The notes below the pieces were generated by a model that was not told the DNA's origin, did not search any database, and was given only the letters and a program-made list of their open reading frames with translations. Both the position numbers and the translations under genes were made by a program. Below are positions 1-5,209 of a stretch of DNA of 5,209 nucleotides, piece after piece. The first letter of the stretch is position 1. Each line of letters opens with the position of its first letter. Where the stretch lies: NCBI GenBank assembly GCA_017405115.1, contig JAFRBA010000178.1:1-5209 (forward strand), written 5' to 3'. Origin of the DNA: Kiritimatiellia bacterium (GTDB taxonomy: Bacteria; Verrucomicrobiota; Kiritimatiellia; RFP12; UBA1067).

Positions 1-896
1 GACCCGAACGCCTCGCTCCAGCCGACGCGCGCCTCGGCTGCCGCGCCGCCGCTGGAGAGCCCGCCGGGCGACACCCCGTGGTAGGCCGTTGGATCCCGCT
101 CGGCCGGCGGGTAGCCCATGCCCTTGCGCGTCACGGCATGGACTATGACGCTGCGCTTGTCCTCCTTGGCCACGGTCAGCGCCGCCCTGACGGCCGGGAG
201 GTCGTTGCCGTCGACGGGCCCGATGTAGCGCAGGCCGAACTGCTCGAAGAATGCGTTTCCGAGGAACCAGCTCTTGATTCGGCTTTCAAGGCGGTGGTAT
301 ACGCTGCGGAGGAAAGTGAGGCGCAGGCGATGGCCGGTGCGCTCGGCGGCCGCCTTGACGCGGTTGTACCTGACGCTCGTTATGAGGCGGCCGAGGAGCT
401 TCGCCAGGGACCCGACCGGGCGGGAGATGCTCATCTTGTTGTCGTTCAGCACGACAATCACCTTCCTCGTGGATGCCGCGAGGTTGTTGAGGGCCTCGAG
501 GCTGGTGCCGTTCACGATCGACGCGTCCCCGACCACGGCGATGACGTGCTCGTCCGTCCCCCTGGCGTCCCGCGCAGCCGCAAGCCCCTCCGCCACCGAC
601 AGCGCGACGCCCGCGTGACCTGCGACGGCCGCGTCCGCAATGCTCTCCGCAGGCGTCGGGAACGGCGCCAGGCCGTCCGTCGTGCGCAGGGTGTCGAAGC
701 TCTTTCCGCCGCGATCCGTGAGCAGCTTCCATGCGTATGCCTGGTGCCCCACGTCCCACACCACCCGGTCCTTGCCTGGATCGAACACCTCGGCGAGCGC
801 CATCGAGATCTCCACGGCGCCGAGAGACGACGCGAGATGCCCGCCGTTCTTCTGGACGACGTCGAGTATCCGCGCGCGTATCTCCTCTGCCGTCAT
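1..896 (-). CDS. dxs: 1-deoxy-D-xylulose-5-phosphate synthase, N-terminal part (3' end outside window)
   Basis: DXS condenses pyruvate and glyceraldehyde-3-phosphate to DXP, the first step of the MEP isoprenoid pathway; it is a cytosolic thiamine-diphosphate enzyme. The 298 codons in view cover the thiamine pyrophosphate-binding domain and reach the linker (GWSEAFG) before the pyrimidine domain. Visible landmarks are GGHLASSLGAVE with catalytic-type H20, WDVGHQAY with H51, AGHAGVALS (93-100), GDASIVNGTSLEALNN (123-138), LNDNKMSIS (150-158) and RYIGPVDGND (223-232). The Mg ligands D124 and N153 are 29 residues apart, as in E. coli (D152/N181). Oddities: the third residue of GDG is alanine, and the N-terminus is about 29 residues shorter than E. 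coli DXS. The ATG at 896-894 overlaps the upstream stop (ATGA). No ATG, GTG or TTG occurs in frame within 40 codons upstream, and no Shine-Dalgarno is visible, so translation is probably coupled. The identification is secure; activity is inferred. Confidence 0.95.
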   Translation of the reverse strand, partial: MTAEEIRARILDVVQKNGGHLASSLGAVEISMALAEVFDPGKDRVVWDVGHQAYAWKLLTDRGGKSFDTLRTTDGLAPFPTPAESIADAAVAGHAGVALSVAEGLAAARDARGTDEHVIAVVGDASIVNGTSLEALNNLAASTRKVIVVLNDNKMSISRPVGSLAKLLGRLITSVRYNRVKAAAERTGHRLRLTFLRSVYHRLESRIKSWFLGNAFFEQFGLRYIGPVDGNDLPAVRAALTVAKEDKRSVIVHAVTRKGMGYPPAERDPTAYHGVSPGGLSSGGAAAEARVGWSEAFG

Positions 897-2398
897 TTGC
901 GTTTGAGGATGATGAGCGGCGTGGAGTTCTGGCCGAACGCGTCCTCGCGGTCGACCATATCGTAACGCGCCTTGAGAAGCTGCCAGTAGCGCAGCTGGTC
1001 CGTGATGGAGCGCTCCTTGCCGGACGGCATGTCCGTGGCGAAGCAGTAGCCCGAAAGCGCCGCGACGGGAATCTCCGTTTCCGTCACCGCCTTCGTTATG
1101 TCGGCGTCTGACAGCACCGCGAACGGCCCCATCTCGAAGCCCTCCGGGACGCGGCGGTTCGTCTCTATCGCCAAGTAGACGTCCTGCGTGAAAATCTCCT
1201 TGCCGCCGGGGTCAAGCGCCTCTATGCGCTTCGCGACGTCGCGGAGCTGCGCAAGCTCGTACTTGTCCTTCTTGAGCGACCAGAAGCGGTCCTGCCCGTT
1301 GGTGGACCACTTCTCCAAGAGCGGGCTCCCGAAGCTCAGCGCCCACGTCATGCCGAGTACGAGCAGCGGCAGCGGCCTATCCGAAACGCACATGAGCATG
1401 ACGACGGCAAAAACGGCAAGAAGCCCCATTATGGGAACCTGGTAGTCCTCGTACGGGAACGGCGCAAGCATCTGAACCAGAAACACCATCGAAAACGAAA
1501 GAAACGCCATCCACATGGTTCGAGACATTGCCGTCGGCACGTGCGCCGGGCCGATGCGGTGCGAAGGACCAATGCTAAGGTAGCCGAGCCCGAACACCAC
1601 GAACACGGGGAGATACCACCGCACAAGGCGGCTTAGGCTGCCGACAATCCACGTAATGTCATGTTCGCCGCCGCCGCGCGCGGCGTGGAAGGACTGCGCG
1701 AAGACCAGCCCAGCCCGCGCTCCGTCAGAGACGAGGAAAGGCCCGTACACGAGCGCTAGGCCGCCCAGGCCGCCGACGACGAAGCCCGCGAAGACGCGAC
1801 GATGGGACCCGCGCACAGCAGCCACGAGAAGGACCGTCCCGACGACGCAGAGTATCATGCCGAGCGATATGCGCGTACCAGCGGCGAACGCGAGGGAAAG
1901 GCCGGCGACAGCCGCCCAGAGGAATCCGCCGCGCGAACGGTTCCATGCAGACTGGGCGATGTCGATGAAGAGAAAGCCCGTCATCACGAATAGCGCGGCG
2001 AGCGCGTACGTCTTCGGGATCGTGACGAAGTAGACGTGGTAGAGGTTCGAGCCGAGCAGGAGAAGCGTTGCGACAGCCGCCTCCCCGCGACGGCCCTCTG
2101 GCGCGAGCCGCCGCGCCAGCGCTGCCGCGAGGAGCATGCCGAACGCGCCGATTGCGAGCGTAAAGACGCGCGCGCCCAAGATGCCGAACGACTTCCATAT
2201 CCACGAGAAGGCCGAGTAGACTATCGGCAGCATCGGGCCCTGCGTGTAGAAGAAGTCACGATACGGCATCTTGCCCTCGGCCACGAGGTTCGCCGCGTAG
2301 AGGTACCAGCCTTCGTCCTGGTTGAGGCCGCCCATCCACACCGAGGCGGCGCCCAGCACGACGAATGCCACCGCTGCAAGAATCCAGAACGTCTTCAT
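893..2398 (-). CDS. ArnT/PMT-like integral membrane glycosyltransferase (GT39/GT83-type)
   Basis: Probable inner-membrane glycosyltransferase that moves a sugar from a polyprenyl-phosphate donor to an acceptor on the outer face; donor and acceptor are unknown. The 501-residue protein starts with a membrane segment (about 5-23), followed by a loop with NQDEGWYLYAANL. D28-E29 in this loop match the acidic pair of the first external loop that is catalytic in ArnT, PMT and related GT-C enzymes. The next stretch, GKMPYRDFFYTQGPMLP (42-58), is also typical of this class. About ten further hydrophobic segments follow (roughly 55-70, 72-97, 108-145, 159-196, 202-222, 262-276, 297-337, 342-358). A soluble tail of about 140 residues (360-501) is predicted. 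The ATG at 2398 has a good Shine-Dalgarno (GGAGG, 7-base spacer) and overlaps the tsaD stop as ATGA; its own TGA overlaps the dxs ATG. The class is well supported by the sequence; the substrate is not. Confidence 0.85.
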   Translation of the reverse strand: MKTFWILAAVAFVVLGAASVWMGGLNQDEGWYLYAANLVAEGKMPYRDFFYTQGPMLPIVYSAFSWIWKSFGILGARVFTLAIGAFGMLLAAALARRLAPEGRRGEAAVATLLLLGSNLYHVYFVTIPKTYALAALFVMTGFLFIDIAQSAWNRSRGGFLWAAVAGLSLAFAAGTRISLGMILCVVGTVLLVAAVRGSHRRVFAGFVVGGLGGLALVYGPFLVSDGARAGLVFAQSFHAARGGGEHDITWIVGSLSRLVRWYLPVFVVFGLGYLSIGPSHRIGPAHVPTAMSRTMWMAFLSFSMVFLVQMLAPFPYEDYQVPIMGLLAVFAVVMLMCVSDRPLPLLVLGMTWALSFGSPLLEKWSTNGQDRFWSLKKDKYELAQLRDVAKRIEALDPGGKEIFTQDVYLAIETNRRVPEGFEMGPFAVLSDADITKAVTETEIPVAALSGYCFATDMPSGKERSITDQLRYWQLLKARYDMVDREDAFGQNSTPLIILKRK

Positions 2399-3489
2399 TC
2401 GCCCACCTCCAGGCAGGGGCTGACGTCAAGCTTCATCGCGTCCTCCTCGTGGTTTCGGCGGAAGAACGCGAGCCCGGCGACCATGGCGCCGTTGTCTCCG
2501 CAGTAGCGCGGCTTCGCCATCAGAAGTTCTACGCCGGTCTCCCGGGCGACGTCCGCCAGGACCGAGCGCAGGCGCGAGTTCAGCGACACGCCTCCGCCCA
2601 CGACAAGCGCCCTGCGGCGGCGACGGCGCAACGCGGTCCGCGTGCGGTCCGCCACGGCCTGCACGATGGCCTCCTGGTAGCTGGCGACGACGCGCGGGAT
2701 CTCGCCGGACTCGGCAAGCCCCGCGACGCCGCCCTCGCGCTGCACGTAGCGCAGAAGCGCCGTCTTCAGCCCGGAGAAGCTCACGCACAGCTCCGCGGGC
2801 AGCCCGGCCAGGGCGCTCACCCCGTCGCGCGGACGACCCTTGGGAAAAGGCACAAGCGCACTGGAATGCGTCGCTGAAAGATATTCGCGGGCGATCCTGT
2901 CCACCACCGGGCCTCCGGGGTAGCCCAGGCCAAGGAGCTTGGCCGCCTTGTCAAAAGCCTCGCCTGCCGCGTCGTCCAGCGTCTGGCCGAGTATCTCGTA
3001 GCACCCGTATGCCGGCATGTCGATCCAGGCAGTGTGGCCGCCGGATATCGCAAGTCCCAGCGCGGGGACGCACTCTTCCGGGGCCCGCACTGGGCGGCCT
3101 TCCCCCGCGTCGCCCTTGTCCACTAGGAACGGGGTGTGCAGATGGGCCTCGATGTGGTTGATCCCGACAAGGGGAACCCCAAGCCCCTTCGCCAGCCCCT
3201 TCGCCGCGTTCAGCCCGACGATCAAGGCCGGGGAGAGACCGGGGCCGTAGGTGACGGCCACGGCGTCAATGGAACTTCCGCCGGACTCCCGGAACTGGCG
3301 CATGGCCTCCCCGACCACCTGGCCTATCTTCTCGACATGCGCACGGCTGGCGATCTCGGGAACGACCCCACCGTACGGCTGGTGCAGCGGAATCTGAGTG
3401 TAGACTACATTGGACAGGACCTCGCGGCCGTCGCGGACCACCGCCGCAGCCGTCTCGTCGCAACTCGTCTCGATCCCAAGAATGTCCAA
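2395..3489 (-). CDS. tsaD: tRNA N6-adenosine threonylcarbamoyltransferase TsaD (TTG start)
   Basis: TsaD transfers the threonylcarbamoyl group from threonylcarbamoyl-AMP to A37 of ANN-reading tRNAs (t6A); in bacteria it works with TsaB and TsaE, which are not in this window. It is an ASKHA-fold cytosolic protein. From a TTG at 3489 it has 364 residues, slightly longer than the usual 335-345. Motifs in order: GIETSCDET (5-13), YGGVVPEIASRAH (39-51), GPGLSPALIVGL (82-93), NHIEAH with metal ligands H112 and H116, SGGHT (149-153), DDAAGEAFDKAAKLLGLGYPGG (172-193), SFSGLKTAL (237-245), GGGVSLNSRLR (298-308) and CGDNGAM with D332. About eight extra residues lie between H116 and SGGHT. The frame stays open 57 codons further upstream, into the preceding gene, but that extension is arginine/glycine-rich noise. 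A GAGGAGG lies 10 bases before this TTG, and the family begins right at this point. The stop overlaps the next gene by ATGA. Confidence 0.95.
   Translation of the reverse strand: MDILGIETSCDETAAAVVRDGREVLSNVVYTQIPLHQPYGGVVPEIASRAHVEKIGQVVGEAMRQFRESGGSSIDAVAVTYGPGLSPALIVGLNAAKGLAKGLGVPLVGINHIEAHLHTPFLVDKGDAGEGRPVRAPEECVPALGLAISGGHTAWIDMPAYGCYEILGQTLDDAAGEAFDKAAKLLGLGYPGGPVVDRIAREYLSATHSSALVPFPKGRPRDGVSALAGLPAELCVSFSGLKTALLRYVQREGGVAGLAESGEIPRVVASYQEAIVQAVADRTRTALRRRRRRALVVGGGVSLNSRLRSVLADVARETGVELLMAKPRYCGDNGAMVAGLAFFRRNHEEDAMKLDVSPCLEVGE
2405..2410 (-). promoter_or_regulatory. Shine-Dalgarno for the membrane glycosyltransferase
   Basis: GGAGGT on the minus strand inside the last codons of tsaD, with GGAGG ending 7 bases before the ATG at 2398. 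It fixes the start of the glycosyltransferase gene and shows that this gene can recruit ribosomes itself, in addition to the ATGA coupling with tsaD. Confidence 0.8.
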
Positions 3490-3499
3490 GACCTGCAAG

Positions 3500-3506
3500 C
3501 CTCCTC
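3500..3506 (-). promoter_or_regulatory. Shine-Dalgarno that decides the tsaD TTG start
   Basis: GAGGAGG on the minus strand, in the short gap between the upstream stop (3519) and tsaD. The TTG at 3489 is 10 bases downstream, a workable spacing. The other in-frame TTG, at 3498, is only one base away and so too close. This favours the protein starting directly before DILGIETSCDE. Confidence 0.7.
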
Positions 3507-3518
3507 GTCGTCCTCGCC

Positions 3519-4382
3519 CTACCAGAACTTCCACCAGGGGTTGACCTTGGGCTTCACTCCGCCCTCGCGGTACAGCTCCCGAACCCTCGCGGTACCGGCC
3601 GTCTCCGGGTCGCGAATCGCCTCGCGCATGCGGAACTCGAGCGCGTCCGGCAGCGACCACAGCTCGCTGCGGACGAGCTGGTCGCTGTTGAGACGGTGCA
3701 GCACGATCACCTCGCCGGTCTTCAGGATGCTGATGGTCGGACTGTCTATGCGGAGTATGGCGCCGAGGTCCCTGGTCTCCCAGGTCCTCGACGACACACC
3801 CGCGTCGTGCGCACGCAGGAACAAGTGCTCCGAATGGTTCCTGGACCAGTACACGAGCGAGAACTCGCGCTGCAGCCCCGGCCGGTTGGCGAACATCTGC
3901 ATGGCGCCGCCGACCTTGACGCCGTCCACGACGTCGAACGCCCGCATTGCGCCCTCGAACCTGTATCCATTGTGCACAAGGACCGGCTTGGCCAGGTAGC
4001 GCCTCGTCTCGCGCAGGTCGTAATGGTCGCCGAGGAAGACCTCGAGCTTCTGGCCCTCGCCCGAATCCACGCGGAAGCGCGACACGAACTGTCTGCGGGA
4101 CGTGCGGGACATCTGCGACATGTCGCCCGAGCGGAACACCTCCACGAACAGGCTGTCCGAAGAGTTTGAGTAGCCCACGCTCACCTTGTCAGGGGACGAG
4201 TTGGCCACGTCCACGACGCCGCGGATGCGCTCGCCGGAGACGAAGTCGGAGCCGTCGAGCGAGATGTCGACGCGTATTTCGCTCGGGGCGGCGGCAAGCG
4301 CCATCGGCAGCGCCGCAAGGCACGCCGCCAGCGCGCCAAGCGTCCACGCCATGTACTTTGCCTGTTTCGCTCTGAATCGCAT
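3519..4382 (-). CDS. Exported beta-rich protein or lipoprotein of unknown function
   Basis: I do not recognise a named family. The 287-residue protein has a basic N-terminus (MRFRAKQAK), a hydrophobic stretch (about 11-31) and then a mature-looking region. Two export readings are possible: a type I signal cut after ALA/AAA near residues 30-32, or a lipoprotein signal with lipobox LAAC, whose C21 is the only cysteine in the protein. The mature part alternates short beta-type strands with charged turns; residues 35-85 (EIRVDISLDGSDF, then RGVVDVANSS) look like an immunoglobulin-type sandwich, which is inference. The C-terminus is basic and aromatic (KPKVNPWWKFW). It is the first gene of the operon, 29 bases upstream of tsaD, with an extended -10 promoter about 28 bases upstream. 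The ATG at 4382 has only a weak GGA 10 bases before it; an alternative ATG at 4352 would leave too little basic N-terminus for a signal peptide. Confidence 0.75.
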   Translation of the reverse strand: MRFRAKQAKYMAWTLGALAACLAALPMALAAAPSEIRVDISLDGSDFVSGERIRGVVDVANSSPDKVSVGYSNSSDSLFVEVFRSGDMSQMSRTSRRQFVSRFRVDSGEGQKLEVFLGDHYDLRETRRYLAKPVLVHNGYRFEGAMRAFDVVDGVKVGGAMQMFANRPGLQREFSLVYWSRNHSEHLFLRAHDAGVSSRTWETRDLGAILRIDSPTISILKTGEVIVLHRLNSDQLVRSELWSLPDALEFRMREAIRDPETAGTARVRELYREGGVKPKVNPWWKFW

Positions 4383-4396
4383 GTAGTCTAATTCCG

Positions 4397-4420
4397 TATG
4401 GTTTTGTGTATTATACCATA
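4397..4420. promoter_or_regulatory. Possible operator dyad over the operon promoter
   Basis: TATGGT (4397-4402) and ACCATA (4415-4420) form a perfect 6-bp inverted repeat with a 12-base spacer. The dyad covers the -10 element and the predicted start site, where a repressor would block transcription. The arms are short, so chance occurrence is possible, and no regulator is identified. Confidence 0.3.
4410..4418 (-). promoter_or_regulatory. Extended -10 promoter of the operon
   Basis: On the minus strand the sequence reads TGGTATAAT, a perfect TATAAT preceded by the TGn extension. No convincing -35 is present at 16-18 bases upstream (candidates are CAGGGC-like), which is usual for extended -10 promoters. 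Transcription would start near 4403, giving a leader of about 20 bases before the ATG at 4382. The local AT-richness in a GC-rich window supports the call. This is the only clear promoter for the four-gene operon in view. Confidence 0.7.
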
Positions 4421-4554
4421 AATCCGCCCCACGCCCTGCTGCGATTGTAGAGTGTGCTTTCCCAGAGTGAACGCAACTTTAGATTTTGTTTAGTTGGTCA
4501 GAGGTAGAGGTTGGATGAGTGGTTGATCGAGGTAGCGTGTTCCCCTTGTTCCTA

Positions 4555-4570
4555 CCCTTCCATGGAAGGG
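4555..4570. repeat. Perfect 16-bp palindrome upstream of the transposase promoter
   Basis: CCCTTCCATGGAAGGG is a perfect palindrome with 8-bp arms and no spacer. It ends 13 bases before the predicted -35 box of the transposase. The position suits a binding site for a dimeric regulator or for the transposase itself; nothing in the sequence says which. Confidence 0.6.
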
Positions 4571-4583
4571 ACTTGCGTTTACT

Positions 4584-4611
4584 TTGGCAAAGCGTCTCCG
4601 CATGGGATAAT
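4584..4611 (+). promoter_or_regulatory. Sigma70-like promoter of the transposase
   Basis: The -35 box TTGGCA (4584-4589, five of six to consensus), a 16-base spacer and the -10 box GATAAT (4606-4611, five of six) with a TG extension at 4603-4604. The start would be near 4618, giving a leader of about 67 bases before the transposase ATG. Confidence 0.65.
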
Positions 4612-4620
4612 ACGCGCCAG

Positions 4621-4659
4621 GGCCATGCGCAGGGGCGGGCGTTCCGTCCGCGCGTGGCC
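4621..4659 (+). promoter_or_regulatory. Strong hairpin in the transposase leader
   Basis: GGCCATGCGC (4621-4630) pairs with GCGCGTGGCC (4650-4659): ten continuous pairs in RNA, one of them a U-G wobble, around a 19-base GC-rich loop. The stem begins a few bases after the predicted transcription start and ends 11 bases before the Shine-Dalgarno AAAGGA (4671-4676). No T-run follows, so it is not an intrinsic terminator. A role in RNA stability or in limiting transposase translation is inference. Confidence 0.6.
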
Positions 4660-4684
4660 AGTCAAAAACGAAAGGAACGAAGTC

Positions 4685-5209
4685 ATGGCAAAACACATGA
4701 CCATAGACACGAGGAAAGGCATAGCCCACGGGCTCGAATGCCGACTGACCTTCGCCCAGATGGCGACGATGTTCGGACGCGCGGTCTCCACCATCGCGAA
4801 CGAGGTGAAGAACCGCATGCTCTGGAGCAACAAGGGCTACGGGATCACGAACGCGGTCTGCGAGCACTTCGAGACGTGCTCGAAGGTCTACCGCAACGCC
4901 GACGGGAGGAAGACTCCGTTCAAGCACCAGAGGAAGTGCTTCGAGGTGTGCGAGGACTTCCGGCAGAAGGTCTGCGACGACCTCGGACACGCGCCCTACG
5001 TGTGCAACGGATGCGAAAAGCAGACCAAATGCCCGCTCCGCAAGCGCTACTACGTCGCCGACGCCGCGCAGACCAGCTACAGGGGGACCCTCACGGAGTC
5101 GCGCAGGGGGACGCAGGCCTCCGACGAGGAACGCGCCGACATGAGCGAGGCGCTCCTCGCGCCCGTGAAGCTCGGGAAGCAGTCCATAGGGATGGTCATG
5201 GCCGCCGCC
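4685..5209 (+). CDS. IS30-family transposase, N-terminal part (runs off the window)
   Basis: This frame is open for 175 codons without a stop to the right edge. It begins MAKHMTIDTRKGIAHGLE, matching the usual KH-(L/M)-T opening of IS30-type transposases. A helix-turn-helix follows (about 18-43: LTFAQMATMFGRAVSTIANEV) that would bind the terminal repeats. Then comes a cysteine-rich region with C59, C65, C85, C89, C97, C107, C110 and C116, including PYVCNGCEKQTKCPLRKRYY (104-123), a stretch I recognise from Firmicutes-type IS30 transposases. The segment ending APVKLGKQSIG (159-169) corresponds to the linker before the DDE catalytic domain, which lies outside the window. A Shine-Dalgarno AAAGGA stands 8 bases before the ATG. 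GC-rich codon use is like the neighbouring genes, so the element is either adapted to this host or native to similar genomes. Whether it is intact cannot be judged. Confidence 0.88.
   Translation, partial: MAKHMTIDTRKGIAHGLECRLTFAQMATMFGRAVSTIANEVKNRMLWSNKGYGITNAVCEHFETCSKVYRNADGRKTPFKHQRKCFEVCEDFRQKVCDDLGHAPYVCNGCEKQTKCPLRKRYYVADAAQTSYRGTLTESRRGTQASDEERADMSEALLAPVKLGKQSIGMVMAAA

Larger units (their letters stand above)
4464..5209 (+). mobile_element. IS30-family insertion sequence, left part (right end outside window)
   Basis: The element is inferred from the transposase reading frame at 4685 onward; its right end lies beyond the window. The left boundary is an estimate. The sequence GAGTGAACGCAACTTTAG from about 4465 resembles, as I recall them, IS30-family ends that begin with GTG and contain GCA-rich and T-rich blocks, and it lies between the operon promoter and the transposase control region. 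No right-hand inverted repeat or target duplication can be seen, so the boundary could be off by tens of bases. Confidence 0.55.

Noticed and set aside
78..965. Long open frame on the plus strand opposite dxs
   Set aside because: It is antisense to a clear DXS reading frame, has Arg/Asp/Val-rich composition typical of GC-rich shadow frames and no recognisable motif.
2615..2632. Run of six arginines in TsaD (residues 288-293) as a frameshift or repeat expansion
   Set aside because: The frame continues into the conserved GGGVSLNSRLR and CGDNGAM motifs, the codons are mixed, and the site is a surface-loop position between helices; it looks like ordinary variation.
3490..3660. Upstream extension of tsaD
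   Set aside because: Arg/Gly-rich, overlaps the end of the upstream gene, and bypasses the well-placed ribosome site before the TTG at 3489.
4501..4535. Direct repeat GAGGTAG at 4501-4507 and 4529-4535
   Set aside because: Only seven bases, two copies, in a purine-rich stretch; too weak to claim a function.
4621..4659. Hairpin as an intrinsic terminator
   Set aside because: There is no T-run after the stem on either strand, and it lies between a good promoter and a ribosome site.
4490..4990. Minus-strand frame of 166 codons across the IS leader and transposase
   Set aside because: It runs opposite the transposase frame, which has family motifs and a ribosome site, and it spans the promoter and palindrome region; it is a shadow.

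Overview
The window is GC-rich bacterial chromosome. It holds a tightly packed operon on the minus strand (about 4415 down to 1) and, on the plus strand at the right edge, the first part of an insertion sequence. The organism cannot be fixed from this sequence. The DXS active-site wording (GHAGVALS and GDASIVNG instead of the common GHSSTSIS and GDGAITAG), the GC-rich composition and the IS30-type element would suit a Verrucomicrobia/Lentisphaerae/Kiritimatiellae-type bacterium. That is a low-confidence inference from remembered family patterns.

Operon, in transcription order: (1) 4382-3519, a 287-residue exported protein or lipoprotein of unknown function; (2) 3489-2395, tsaD, the catalytic subunit for the t6A tRNA modification, probably starting at a TTG; (3) 2398-893, a 501-residue polytopic membrane protein resembling ArnT/PMT (GT39/GT83-like) glycosyltransferases; (4) 896-1, the N-terminal 298 codons of dxs, first enzyme of the MEP isoprenoid pathway, cut by the window edge. 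Genes 1 and 2 are 29 bases apart. The tsaD/glycosyltransferase and glycosyltransferase/dxs junctions are both four-base ATGA stop-start overlaps, which suggests translational coupling. A good extended -10 promoter (TGGTATAAT) sits just before gene 1.

The 302-base stretch 4383-4684 has no gene. It holds the operon promoter with a small dyad over it, the presumed left end of the insertion sequence, a perfect 16-bp palindrome, a sigma70-like promoter for the transposase, and a strong hairpin in the transposase leader. From 4685 to the right edge runs an open frame of 175 codons that reads as the N-terminal part of an IS30-family transposase: a helix-turn-helix followed by a cysteine-rich region.

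Functionally the operon mixes housekeeping (t6A modification, isoprenoid precursors) with the cell envelope (membrane glycosyltransferase, exported protein). A plausible link is that DXS feeds polyprenyl-phosphate carriers, which glycosyltransferases of this kind use as donors; this is inference. I see no new defence system, CRISPR array, tRNA or rRNA. The less ordinary points are the short DXS N-terminus with its altered thiamine-binding motif, and the layered control signals around the IS end.
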